A DNA stretch of 64,000 bases, from the NCBI GenBank assembly GCA_963575745.1, contig CAUYUJ010014260.1, positions 647,976 to 711,975 of the forward strand. The letters run 5' to 3'. Each line of letters starts with the position of its first letter. Position 1 is the first letter of the stretch. The notes under the pieces are model-generated. The model saw only the letters and a program-made list of their open reading frames with translations. It ran no database searches and was not told the DNA's origin. The DNA comes from Prorocentrum cordatum. Lineage: Eukaryota > Sar > Dinophyceae > Prorocentrales > Prorocentraceae. Positions 11,700-22,505 of the stretch are shown here, piece after piece. The position numbers were made by a program, and so were the translations under genes.

Positions 11700-12110
11700 G
11701 TGAGTCAGTGAATCAGTGAGTGAATGAGTTAAGATGCTGATGATGATGATGCTGATGCTGATGCTGATGATAATGATTATGCTGCTGATGATGATGATAA
11801 TGATAATGATAATGATGATGATGATGATGATGATGATGATGCTGATGATGATGATGATGATGATGATGATGGTGACAGTAATGATGATGACGATGATGAT
11901 AACGATGCTGCTGCTGATGATGATGATGATGATGATGATGATGTGAGTGAGTGAATAGGCGGGTAAGTGGGCGAGTGAGTGAGTGGGTGCGTGAGTGAGT
12001 GATGATGATGAGTGTGTGAGTGAGTGTGTGAGTGGGTGAGTGAGTGGGTGAGCGAGTGAGTGTGAGTGATGATGTGTGAGTTATTGAGTGAATGCGTCTG
12101 AATGACTGTG
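11700..12110. repeat. (GAT)n and (GAGT)n microsatellites
   Basis: GAGTGAGTCAGT units at 11693-11730, an interrupted (GAT)n from 11732 to 11943, then (GAGT)n/(GTGA)n to 12095 with embedded GAT triplets. No coding is inferred from the poly-Met/His frames. Confidence 0.9.
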
Positions 12111-12234
12111 CGATTAGAGACAGGAGAGGGTGTGCTCTTGTTCTCCTGCGCGGGTCTCCTGCGCGGGGGGTGTGCAGAGAAAAGAAGAACCCCACTTTGG
12201 ATGTCTGGAAATATGAGGTTTTACCGTAGCACCC

Positions 12235-12370
12235 CGCAGATGCAGATGAGAGTGAGGGGGCGGTGGAGACGTCGGCAGTTTGCGAGACTCTGCAGAAGCC
12301 CGCCGCAGGTGCCACAGTTTCACGAATTATACTACGAGCCCGCCCAGGCGCCGATTTTTTCGTTAAACCA
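12235..12370 (-). repeat. CGGCGCC module, two degenerate copies
   Basis: On the minus strand, AAAAAATCGGCGCCTGGGCG and CACCTGCGGCGGGCTTCTGC are relatives of the CGGCGCCTGCGGCGGGTTTC modules repeated at 49.2-49.6 and 50.9-51.3 kb. As there, the modules abut a GGTCGCG/CGCGACC minisatellite and an (AAC)n tract, so the three parts travel together. Confidence 0.6.
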
Positions 12371-12375
12371 ATGTG

Positions 12376-12885
12376 GGTACGTCGCGGGCGGGTCGCAAAT
12401 GGGGTCGCGGGTGGGTTGCGGGTGGGTCGCTGTTGGAACGCGGGTGTAGGGGACAGAACAACCACCCCACAAGACTCATCCCGACAAGCGAGGCCGTTTA
12501 GTAAACGCACACAAGGAATGAATCGAGCAGGGCAAGGCTGTTTAGTCAACGCCCAGGGCCGTTTAGCAAACGTCAGTTGTCAGGTCCGGATGGTTTTTCC
12601 TCACTTGAGGGTGGGTCGCGGGGTGGGTCGCGGGTGGGTCGCGGGGTGGGTCGCGGGTGGGTCGCGGATGGGTCGCAGATGGGTGGCGGGGTGGGTCGCG
12701 GGTTGGTCGCGGGGTGAGTCGCGGGTGGGTCGCGGGTGGGTCGCGGGGTGGGTCGCGGGGTGGGTCGCGGGTGGGTCGCGGGGCGGGTCGCGGGTGGGTC
12801 GCGGGGCGGGTCGCGGGGCGGGTCACGGGTTGGTCGCGGGGTGGGTCGCGGGATTGGTCGCGGCCGGGTCGCGGGTGGGACGACG
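12376..12885 (+). repeat. GGGTGGGTCGCG minisatellite
   Basis: Twelve- to thirteen-bp units (GGGTGGGTCGCG, with GGGGTGGGTCGC variants) start near 12376 and run almost uninterrupted from 12610 to 12885. The reverse complement of this array forms 48885-49230. Both end in GGGACGACGACA followed by CAA/AAC triplets, so these are two copies of one composite element. Confidence 0.9.
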
Positions 12886-12888
12886 ACA

Positions 12889-12890
12889 AC

Positions 12891-12930
<40 letters not shown>

Positions 12931-13774
12931 CATTTTATCCGAACGCGTGGTGTTCTCCCCAGTGCCAGGGTTTTCATACGACACCAGGCAATACCCCCAC
13001 TTCGTGGGGGGGCATTACAAGCTCTACCAAATATCCAAACGACTCTTCGCGACCACCCAAACCCAGCTTCCCGCCCTATGACGTTGGGACACTTCACTTC
13101 GTGGCGTGCGGACGACCGTGGCTACTACACTGGCGTGGGGTACACACCCACAGAACTTGGTCACTTATTCGGGGTCGTGTGATTTTATGATGCGCGGTGC
13201 TAAAATTCTTAAGAACCCAATGGTTTTTTGAGATTTCGGCGTGCGCGCGCGAAGAAAAAACGAATGTGTCCCGCATGGTATTATTTGACAGGGATGATGG
13301 CCCTGGCAGGTGCGCAACCGTTGTCGCAGAAGTTCGAAAAAGTTGCTCGCAAAAGCCCGTTTGACAGAAATGTTTAAAAAGTGTTGGGTTTCCTACGAAT
13401 CCGCAAGAGCGCGCGGGATGAGATTTTGACATTTTTTTGTTGAAAAACCATTGGTTTTTTGATGTTTTTATGTTGAAATCGTTCCGAACACTAAGCTTTT
13501 GGAAGGATTTCGTCTTGCGCGCGCGAATGTCCACTTTACCTTATTTTTTGCAAGGGATTCTTGAAATTTGATTATATTAGAACAAGAAATGTCATTTTAT
13601 AGTGTTTTTTGCAAGGGAAAGCGGGGGGGAACAAAACAACCGGATCTTGATCACATCGAATTACCTGAGGCTTCCTCACGAAAATGATGAAAATGTAGCT
13701 GCGGCCTAGGCGGCGCAGGGGGGCCGTGCACCAGGGGCCCCAACAATAATTATTCTTTAGAATTAATAATGTTC

Positions 13775-13776
<2 letters not shown>
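12889..13776 (+). repeat. (AAC)n-bounded repeat, unit 1
   Basis: Starts with (AAC)n (12889-12929), then a 230-bp module (12930-13160) and a 600-bp module (13176-13776) ending AATAATTATTCTTTAGAATT and AATAATGTTCAAC. Unit 2 (13774-14855) repeats both modules in the same order. The 600-bp modules are almost identical, differing mainly around 13630 and 13700, while the 230-bp modules differ more. No gene: the open frames are broken and AT-rich. Origin by unequal exchange or by serial insertion into the (AAC)n tail are both possible. Confidence 0.85.
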
Positions 13777-13816
<40 letters not shown>

Positions 13817-14855
13817 CACTTTACCCGAACGCTCAGTGTTCTCACCAGTGCCAGGGTTTTCATGCGACGCCAGCCAATACCCCCACTTTGTGGGGGGGCA
13901 GTGCAAGCTCTACCAAATATCCACACGACTCTTCGCCACCACCCACACCCAGCTTCCCGCCCTATGACGTTCGGACACTTCACTTCGTGGCCTGCGGACG
14001 ACCGTGGCTACTACACTGGCGTGGAGTACACACCCACTGGCGGCCGAGGGCGCAACATATGGCGCAACCGCAAGGGATTCTGGCCCCTGGCAGGCGCGCG
14101 AACCCCGTTGCAAGAGCGTGCGAAAGTAGCTCGCGCGAGCTCATGTAACATAAATGTTGGAAAACCATTGGTTTTTTTAGGATTCGGACAGCGCGCGCGG
14201 GTGGAAATTTTGAAAAGTCGTGCAGGTGTTTTTCGAGGACCTACGGTGCGATTCGTGTGATTTTATGATGCGCGGTGCTAAAATTCTTAAAAAACCCAAT
14301 GGTTTTTGGAGATTTCGGCGTGCGCGCGCGAAGAAAAAACGAATGTGTCCCGCATGGTATTATTTGACAGGGATGATGGCCCTGGCAGGTGCGCAACCGT
14401 TGTCGCAGAAGTTCGAAAAAGTTGCTCGCAAAAGCCCGTTTGACAGAAATGTTTAAAAAGTGTTGGGTTTCCTACGAATCCGCAAGAGCGCGCGGGATGA
14501 GATTTTGACATTTTTTTGTTGAAAAACCATTGGTTTTTTGATGTTTTTATGTTAAAATCGCTCCGAACACTAAGCTTTTGGAAGGATTTCGTCTTGCGCG
14601 CGCGAATGTCCACTTTACCTTATTTTTTGCAAGGGATTCTTGAAATTTGATTATATTAGAACAAGAAATGTCATTTTATAGTGTTTTTTGCAAGGGAAAA
14701 CGGATTACAACAAAACAACCGGATCTTGATCACCTCGAATTACCTGAGGCTTCCTCACGAAAATGATGAAAACGTGGCTGCGGCCTAGGCGCGGCGGGGG
14801 GGGCGCGCACCAGGGGGCCCAACAATAATTATTCTTTAGAATTAATAATGTTCAA
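13774..14855 (+). repeat. (AAC)n-bounded repeat, unit 2
   Basis: Second unit: (AAC)n 13774-13815, 230-bp module 13816-14045, about 200 bp not present in unit 1 (14046-14250, containing AACCATTGGTTTTTTTAGG), then the 600-bp module 14254-14855. Its end is the same AATAATTATTCTTTAGAATT block. Motifs such as AACCATTGGTTTTT and GCGCGCGCG also mark the repeat family at 31-36 kb, so the two may be distant relatives. Confidence 0.85.
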
Positions 14856-15005
14856 CACCAACAACAACAACAACAACAACACCAACACCAACACCAACAC
14901 CAACACCAACACCAACAACAGCAACAGCAACAACAACACAACAAGCATAATTCACACCACGAACTTCTTGCGCCACGCACCCAGGGACAATGAATGACCG
15001 TTCGG
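14852..15005 (-). repeat. (AAC)n/(ACC)n tract and R1 leader segment
   Basis: Interrupted AAC/ACC/AGC triplets (14852-14945) are followed by GCCACGCACCCAGGGACAAT (14972-14991) and GAATGACCGTTCGGCCCCCT. The same block is found reverse-complemented at 47775-47830, next to the R1 copy B and the LTR-like sequence. This is therefore a fragment of the same element. Confidence 0.7.
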
Positions 15006-16904
15006 CCCCCTCACTCTGACATACATACTCGGGTCCTGGTTGCTCTCCTGCCGCCTTTCAAATATCTTGCTGACACGGGTGGGCCAGCTTGGAGGCGAGG
15101 GTGCGCCCTAGCGGGTGGGTCGAATTCTGGACGGGTTTGTATTTTCCTGTTCTTCCTCCCTCTGCCTCCCCCTCCTCCTCCTTCTTTTTCCTCTCCTTCC
15201 CCCTTCTCCTTCTCACCTCCATCCAAGTCCTGCACCTCTTCCCCATCTTCCACCGCTTTTTCTGCTCCAGGGCCCACCTCTTTTCATTTGGGCGAGTTCT
15301 GCATTCCCCTTACTCTTAAGAATGCGGTCGGTTGTATTTTGATTCTTCCGTCGTCCCAGACCACGACCCGTGGAACTGTTGTACCACCCCCGCCACGTTC
15401 TCGGCACTAGTTGCCCACTGTCCTTTCCTGTTCCCGTCCTCTGTTACCTTCCTCTCCTGCTGTGGTCACTTGGCACTGTCATGCCTCGACTTCCTCAATC
15501 CCCGCTGCACCCATTGAGAAACGCAAATTCTCGTAATGTAAAAACGATTCTCCCCTTCCCGCAACTCCCCTGCCCAGACACGCTAATTGATTATCTTGCG
15601 CAGCTCTGTTCTAGAACTCGGACCTCTTTGTCTTCGTCGTCGTCGTTCGTTCGTTCGTCAGTCGTCCTCACCCCCCCGGCCACAGAAGGAAACTCCTGGA
15701 AGAAGCAGGCGAAAGCCTCCTGTCCCTCGCAGCTCCTTGGCGCAAGAGCCAGGGCACGGGTGCCACTTGGTTTCGCATGTTCCGCTCGTCTCCTGTCTCG
15801 TTTTTTCGAACTTCAAGTCGGTGCCATCCCTTTCTGGCGCGCCACAAAGGCTCCGGCGCAGACCATGTCCGCTCGGCTTATAGGCCCGCAAAGTGTCGCG
15901 AAACCACAGGCGCCACGCACATCTGGCGCCTGCACGACTCGCTCGGGCGATCCGCCCGCGATCCGCAAGCACGATGAGAGCAGTGCGTCGGCGCCGTGCT
16001 GCTCACACGGACGCATGCGTAAGTTCGTAAGAATGCGAGCGCCGAAGCAAAGCACCATGCACTCATCGAGGCGCCCAGGGCACACAACACCGCTGGAAGC
16101 CTCACAGAGACGCCGCGAAGAACGCGGCCGCGAGACGAGCGTGGACTCCATGTCTAACCTTGTACTAGAACTGCATTCGGTGAGCTCGTAGTCGAAGCGA
16201 TACTCTTTCCTGAGGGGAAGATGAATCGAACAACAACACGCGCCATCTGAACCGGAACTGGAACTTGCTGGCAAAGACAAAGCAAACAACTAACATACTG
16301 GCACATGTGTATATATGGATCGCTCGCAATCGCATCATAATGGTATGTTTTGAGAGATATCGATGTGCATATACATCTATATACACTGGAACCACGCGAG
16401 CGCTTCGCGCGCTGAGGTTCTAGAAAACATCGACCCTTGGCAAATTCACTGCTGCGTGCATGTACGCGTGCAAGTACAGTCAAGCTGCCGCAATAGGGAG
16501 GCCTTCATCAGGAACGAAGCTCCAGCGTGGCGCGAGAGGGAGGCTGGGCGCACGACGAGGGCCAGAGGAACGACCACGGACTGTCCTGGGGAAGCGGCGA
16601 ACTCCTTCCCAACCCAACGCGGTCCTAGCTTCAGCGTCTTGGCTGTGGGGCGCGGCGGACGAAAGTGAAGGCGAGAAAACGGGAGGAAACGAATGACTAG
16701 GACGAGGCAACGGAGAGGAGGGAGGAGGGGGTGTGGAGGAGCAGGATGGGGATGAGCTCCACAACTTTGTCCAATAATAGCACCAATGATGGCATGACGA
16801 ACACGGGAATGAAAAGAGGACCACGCAGAGGAAACGGAAACGAGTTGGGGTGGAAGCTCGAGAACGCGAGAAAGCGAAACACCTTCAGCAAACTATTGAC
16901 AATC
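15006..16904. other. Gene-free stretch
   Basis: Mixed sequence with a pyrimidine-rich block at 15130-15260. A 273-codon + frame (15370-16191) and a 158-codon minus frame (15813-16289) overlap each other and neither shows a domain or convincing composition. I annotate no gene. Confidence 0.45.
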
Positions 16905-18150
16905 CAGGAGTGGACCTCTTCGGGCTCCCTCGCAATGCTTCTCGGAGTTCTCTGGGAGGCCTCTTGGAGGCCTCTTGGGCCGTGCATTTGCTGTGTTGGG
17001 CCGATGTGAGGCCACGCTGGGGCTATCCGGGCCGTCTTGGAGCGCCGTGGCGCCTCCCGCTCGCGCTCTGTGGCCCAGCATGGGCCTGTCCTGGGGCTCC
17101 CTTGGGCCGACTGGGGCTCCTCCTGGGCAATCTTCGAGCTCCCTGGTGCCGTCTCGGGGCTCTTCTGGGGCCTCTTCGGCGGTCTTGGGGCGGGCTTGGG
17201 GGTGTCGTCGGCCGTCCTGGAGCGCGGGAAGGTCGAAGACGTGAGGAACCGAAAACCATGTAAAACAAACAATGACAATTCATGCTCGGGGCCTCTTAAG
17301 GGTCCCTCGGGATGCTTCACGGAACTCTCTTGAAGGCTTCTGGAAGCCTCTTGGGCTGTGTATTTGCCGTGTTGGGCCCCTCTGGGCCGTTGGAGCGCCT
17401 TGGCGCCTCCCGCTCCCGCTCTGTAGCCCAGTTTGGGCCTGTCCTGGGGCTCTCTTGGGCCATGTGGAGCTCCTCCTGCGCAACTTTCATACTCCCTGGG
17501 GCCGTCTTGGGGTTCTTTGAGGGGCCTCTTCGGCGGTCTTGGGGCGGTCTTGGGGGCGTCGTCGGCCGTCCTGGAGCGTCGGAAAATCAAAAATGCGGGA
17601 ACCAACAAACATTTTAAAAGAAGTGCACATCAATGATTAGGGCCTCTACGGGCTCTCTCGCAATGCTTCTCGGAGCTCTCCTGAGGCGTCTTGGAGACCT
17701 CTTGGGCTGTGCATTTGCCGTGTTGGGTCGGTATGAGGCCACGTTGGCGCTATCTGGGCCGTCTGGGGCTCCTCCTGGGCAATCTGGGGCCGTCTGGGGT
17801 CATGGAGGCGTCGTCGGCCGTCTTGGAGCGTGAGAAGGTCGAGAACGCGAGAAACCAAAAAACATTGAAAACAACATATGGAACTCAATGATTTGGGCCT
17901 CTTCGGGCTCTCTCGCGGGATGCTTCTGGGAGCTCTCATGAGGCCTCTTGGAGGCCTCTTGGGCAGTGTATTTGCGGTCTCGAACCCATCTTGGGCCACG
18001 TTGGGGCTATCTGGGCTGTCTGGAGGGGCTCGTCGAAGTCCCCGAGGGCTTCTGAGAGCTCTCTGGGATAGTCTGGGAGCTCCAAGGCCGCTCCGGGGTG
18101 CTCTGGGAGCGGTCTGGGAAACCCCGGTCCTCCCATGCCCCACCTGGCCA
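16905..18150 (+). repeat. CTTGGG satellite, four higher-order units
   Basis: Four tandem units start near 16912, 17285, 17640 and 17893. Each begins GGGCTCYCTCGCAATGCTTC, runs through many GGCCTCTTGGG and GCCGTCTTGGAG sub-repeats, and closes with GTCGTCGGCCGTCCTGGAGC and an AT-rich linker carrying AAAACA and CAATGATT. The first two units are about 360 bp, the third about 250. The same family appears in the other orientation at 39.6-40.2 and 55-58.7 kb. Open frames here are repeat artefacts. Confidence 0.9.
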
Positions 18151-18173
18151 CGGGCCCGGGGCGCCTGGGCCTC

Positions 18174-18182
18174 GGATACATA

Positions 18183-18227
<45 letters not shown>

Positions 18228-18228
18228 C

Positions 18229-18261
<33 letters not shown>

Positions 18262-18265
18262 CCGA
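18174..18265. repeat. (TA)n microsatellite
   Basis: Alternating TA with a few CATACA interruptions over about 90 bp. Confidence 0.95.
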
Positions 18266-18823
18266 ACGAGGCAGAGACACGGATGCTGGATAAGAGAGGG
18301 AAGAAGAGAAGGCACGCAAGCGGCAGCGATACCACAACGTAGATGAATTGCTGTGGACGCGACGCCAAGTTTCAGACCGAAATGGACGCTTCGCCCGCAA
18401 TTTCACCTCTGCTCCCCACAGCAGGTAGCAGCTTGAGAACCGAGGTGAAGGATGACCTTCGCACTGGCTCAAAGAAGCTGGACATAACCACATCGACTGC
18501 AGTGAGGTGGACTCGGTGAAGATTGCCAGCGCGCCAACCGAGTTCTCATAGTGGTTAGCGACTGTACGTTTTGGCCACGCGGAAGATATCACCAAATGGT
18601 TCGCGGGCGCGCGCATGATGTGTATCACACGAAACTGCCGTGTATGGGGGAGGGGGGCGAACGGATGCACACCCTTCCAACCAGACAAATCACCCAGTGG
18701 AAGACAGAGAACGATGACGGGACGTCGAAAAGCACTGCTGATCGGCCGAGGATAAGGGACATGGAAGTTGGGTCTGGCTGAAGGATGCCCAGGCAGCAAG
18801 CGAGGAGAAACAATAGCGCCGAC

Positions 18824-18899
18824 CCCATTATCTGCGATCTTGTGCACGGTGTTGTGGCACGGTCGGCAAATCATGAGGCCGTAGGTGTTGAGGAATGCC
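18824..18899 (-). CDS. HNH-type zinc protein, exon with CxxCH motif
   Basis: The minus strand encodes AFLNTYGLMICRPCHNTVHK followed by IADNG. It is entered through an acceptor GGTGCAG (18900-18906; the first base completes a split codon) and left at AATGGG|GTCGGC. The Cys-x2-Cys-His-x3-His centre (C11, C14, H15, H19 of this exon) is the zinc-binding half of an HNH/treble-clef site as I recall it. Joined in phase 0 to 10209-10099 it gives ADNG-VLATEYNTLAKLMEHP, the expected continuation. The upstream exon, which should carry the first metal ligands and an HH pair, was not found in the window. Alternatively, both pieces are fragments of separate relics. Confidence 0.6.
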
Positions 18900-18906
18900 C
18901 TGCACC

Positions 18907-20600
18907 CGCCCAGTGCCCGGCTGCGCAATCACTTCCCCCCTTTCCACAACCACGCCCCTGTTCCCTTCCATACCACCACCCATTCCTTGAACGCTATTCG
19001 CTTCCATTCCCTGCGCTCTCCTCTGCGTGCTGTCCCTTCCTCGCCCCTTGGTCTTCCCTCTGTGTTGCCCGCTTCCCTCACGAGCGTCATCATGCTACTG
19101 CAGAAAGATCACGAGTGGACCTTCACGCGATTCGGGTGGCTTCTAGCGGGGCGGTGGTCAGGGGGTGTTTCAAAGTGTGCGCGCGGGCCCACCAGCATCG
19201 TATCTGGCCAACCCACGGAACTCGGCTTGTGCACGTCCTGGCCGTCTATGGCTGCGAATGGGTGTGTCCACGCCTCAGTACGGTGGAGGCCCGTCCAAAA
19301 GAAACCTTCCACAAGAAACCCAATACTGACACCCCAGGACGTTCATTGTTATTTTGTGTGGGAACGTCACGCCTTCTACAGCAAAGCCAGCGAAAACCAA
19401 CAAACCCGGGGCACTTTGGAGGCAGGCAGGGTGTTTCTTGGCATGGGCCTCCACTGCAGGACGCAAGAGGAAGCACGTGCGCCCACTGGTGTGCGCGCAG
19501 AGCCTGCAGATAATCGATACGCGGAATGGATCGTCGGTCACTTTCGCGTCTGTCTGCGCAAGGCAACCGAGAAAGATCAGGAATGTCCTGCGCATGTTGG
19601 CACGCACGTGGGCGCAACCACTTGCCCGATGATGTGTTCTAACGGGCGTGGCTACGACCTCCTGAACATGACGCGAATCGTGTTTGGCCAAGTTGTCGCC
19701 TCGCATCACTCGCAAGGGAACTCGGACGAAACCGCTTTGGGATTGTCGCGGCGCCAAAGATTCAGATCTCGTAGATGTCCCCCCTCATTGCGTTTGTGCA
19801 TTATGTTGCGTGCCAGCGATTGCATTATTACACGCACGAACTAACGACAATACGAGCCCACCCCCGGAAAACAAAAAAAACAGCATGGTTCGAACGACCC
19901 CGCCCCCCCCCGGGACAGCGAGACGGGATCCCCACAGAACACCAGCACACGTTGGGCCTGGCAACCACGGCGCGCAGCCGTCATTCGTCGAGGAAACGAA
20001 GCGGAATATCGAAAATTGACACCCTTAAAAAACACCTTTCAGTGCAAGCTGCCAATGGCACTCCACGTGCTGAGGAGGCCCAGGCGATCGCGCGTCGAAA
20101 AGACCCCCACCAAGAGAAAACCCGGGAGTGGCACGGCGCTCGCACAACCGCGGCCCCGCCGCGGGACAACCCTCCCGAAGCGAAAGGGGACCCTGACGAC
20201 AGCAGCCTCGCGGAGAAAGGCAGCGGCGCAGCGGCGGTGCTGCGTCGAGGCAACTGAAGGAAAGGACAGGGAGCGGGGATAGAGGGGGGACGATTGGAGG
20301 GAAGGGGACATGGGGGGGTGGCAGAAGAGCAGAGCCGCGCGTTCTTGGACAGCGCCCGCCTCAACAATTCGCGCTCGCAGGGCGCAGCTTGCCGCGCGGC
20401 GCTGAAAGCCGCGCCGCGAGCCAACTAAGCGGCGAGGCGGGGGCGCGGCGCTTCGCCGCCTGCTGCGGCGCGGCCAAGCGAAAGGAAGCTGCAGCGCCAC
20501 GATGCGCCGCGCGACCAAGGAGAGTGAAAACCGCGTCGAACGACGGGGAGGCAACGCACCCCCTCGGGCGCGCACGCGCCCGTGGAAACAGACAGGCCCG
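18907..20600. other. Gene-free or upstream intron of the HNH gene
   Basis: Low-repeat sequence. If the HNH gene is real its 5' exons must lie from here to the right, so part of this stretch should be intron. No convincing exon was identified. Confidence 0.4.
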
Positions 20601-20602
20601 CG

Positions 20603-20830
20603 CGTCGAAACAAGGATGCGGCCACGAAGCGCAACGCAGCGCGATTGCAAAGCAAACCGCGTACGTTTGTCGACGAAAACCACTGCCGTGCAGCGCAGCG
20701 CGACTGCGAAGCATGGCGCGTCGCAACAAGGAAACCGCCACGCTGCGCAGCACCACTGCGGAACATAAAACTTTTGTCGAAACGGCGATGCCGCCACACA
20801 GTGCAGCATGACTGTGAAGCAGAACGTATG
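20603..20830 (+). repeat. Degenerate tandem repeat of about 53 bp, four units
   Basis: Units begin CGAAACAAGG, CGACGAAAAC, CAACAAGGAA and CGAAACGGCG near 20605, 20670, 20723 and 20777. Each contains GCGCAGCGCGACTGCGAAGC or a diverged version (GTGCAGCATGACTGTGAAGC). Spacing is 53-54 bp after a longer first unit. One + frame preserves RDCEAWRV and HDCEAERM in successive units, but stops elsewhere argue against a gene. Confidence 0.75.
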
Positions 20831-22284
20831 AAAAAGAAATTCCAATGTGAAGTGCGCTTCGTCCGCAGCCCGTTACAATGCGGGGGCGCCGGGTGCGAGC
20901 GTTAGTAAACCGAAGGTGCCCTGACCGCTACGAGTCACGCGCCATGCTCAGCGGCAGACACGCTTCTGAGATTCGCGGGCCCTCCGCCCACCAAAAATCC
21001 CAGCCATATCATGGCCGCCGCCCGTCAAAATCCCAGCCAAACCCCAGCCGCCGCCCAGAGCCGCCGCCCAACCGCCGCCCCCCCTTAAAAAAAACTTCCC
21101 CCCCTTCTGCCCTTGTCCTCCGTATGCTTCCCTTTTGTTGATCCTCACCGGTGGTCCCCCTCCTTTCCTCTTCCCCTCTTCCATGGTCGTCCTTCTTCCG
21201 CCTCTCTCCTCCCTCACTCCTTCGTCGCCATCCCGCCTTCCCGTCGCGCCCTCCTTGCCGTCTCTCCCGCCCGTCCTTCCGGGCGATCGGCCCTCGCCTT
21301 TCTGCAGCCATGCTCCTGCATCGTTCTCCTCCCGTCATTTTTCGCACCACTCTTTCCTGTGCGGTCTCACGAGGCCACGTTGAGGCCCTTAGGGAGACGG
21401 CCCGTGGCTGGGATGCGGCTGTGCGGCGGCTGGGCCGCGGCGGGGATTCGGCTGGGTTTTTGCTGGTGGCGTTTCTGTTTCCTTGGATCGTACTGATGGA
21501 AGCAAATGATAACATGTTTGAACGGACGTTTTTGGTTTGACGTGGACCTCCGCAACACTGTGTTGCAAGAGTGATTGGGCCGCCGCTTCTTTATCATGGG
21601 AAATGGCAACGTCGGCGCCAGCGCCGGCGCGCGCGAAGAGCACAGGAGAAGGTTCGACAAATGCGAATGACGAAGCGCGCACGAAGGATCCCGAAACGGA
21701 CGCAATCGTAACGTTCTGGTGCCGATTGCTACGACGCCATCGCTGGCTGCGCCAGCCTGACACAAGCACGCGCGAGAGACTGCCGCGCCATAGCCACGCG
21801 AACCGCGCATTCCAAAAATCCGGCCGCCAGGAGACAAACAAAAAAAAAGCACGCGCACAAATGTACGAGAGCCCAGGTGGGGTCAGCTGGATTTCGGCTT
21901 TCGTTCTGTTCGAATTACACTTGGGGGGGTAAATTTTCGCCTGGACCCCCTCACCACGCGCGCACGGCACAGCATTCCGAGTGGACCCCAGCGGGTTACC
22001 TCGTCGACATCCAATAAGAACCAAATGCATCCAGCGAAAAGCACGTCGAATAGCGAAACTGCCTTGGGACTGCACCGGCACACTCGAATGCCAATACATC
22101 GAATGAACCGATGCAGATTTCCTCACTCGACGTGCCTGGGTGGGTGTTTTGCCAATGCCCCAAGATACCCGGGGAACACCAGCACGACTTGGGCCTGGCG
22201 GTCGCGGTATGCAGGGGGCGAGAGGCGGGTCGAGAGCTCTTCCTGCCGCCGCTCGGGCGTCCACTCCCCTGTGCAGTGGTTGGG
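20831..22284. other. Gene-free stretch with C-rich patch
   Basis: A short CCCAGCC/CCGCCGCCC patch lies at 21000-21080, and pyrimidine-biased sequence at 21150-21350. The long minus-strand frame over 21389-22708 has a Pro/Arg/Ser/Gly composition typical of translated noncoding GC-rich DNA. No gene is called. Confidence 0.4.
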
Positions 22285-22380
22285 CCTCGTGCGTGTTTTT
22301 TTTTCGTTGCTCGATGGTCACGGATGCTCCCCGATGGTCCTCGCCGAGACAAAATGCACACGTCCGCGCGATGCCAAGCC
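22285..22380 (-). repeat. Shared ~90-bp segment, copy A (pair with 26464-26552)
   Basis: The minus strand reads TTGGCATCGCGCGGACGTGT, GCATTTTGTCTCGGCGAGG, then ACCATCGAGC, an A-rich run and CACGCACGAG. The segment at 26464-26552 matches block by block with few changes. Both copies abut minus-strand open sequence at the same end, compatible with a transposon-derived intron end, but that is inference. Confidence 0.7.
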
Positions 22381-22505
22381 CTCCCTCGCAAACGAACGGC
22401 GCCAGCCCGTGGGCCGGGGAAAACAAAGAGCCCCGCGCGATGCCGAGCCCTTCCTCGCAAACGAGCGACGCCAGCCCGCAGGACGGGGAAAGCAAAGAGC
22501 CCCGC
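22368..22505 (-). repeat. 69-bp tandem duplication
   Basis: Two 69-bp units start GCGATGCC at 22368 and 22437 and differ at about a tenth of positions. On the minus strand one frame reads RGALCFPRPAGWRRSFARKG then RGALCFPRPTGWRRSFAREG, a 23-residue repeat with frame maintained (69 is a multiple of 3). Whether it is translated is unknown. The open frame continues upstream as EDVHPTYLGKRLPRGVEAPC (22540-22600), which looks protein-like. Confidence 0.7.

Larger units (their letters stand above)
10210..18823 (-). other. Inferred 8.6-kb intron of the HNH-type gene
   Basis: The proposed donor is GTCGGC right after AATGGG (18823-18818 on the minus strand) and the proposed acceptor is GGCCAG (10215-10210), both phase 0. 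The intron would contain a pyrimidine tract, a 161-bp tandem array, microsatellites, a GGTCGCG minisatellite, two long direct repeats with (AAC)n borders, a CTTGGG satellite and a (TA)n run. I found no other convincing exon inside it. If transcripts do not join the two exons, this interval is simply intergenic. Confidence 0.5.

Noticed and set aside
15370-16289. Overlapping 273-codon plus and 158-codon minus frames.
   Set aside because: They overlap on opposite strands, share no domain and show no difference in composition that would choose one as coding.
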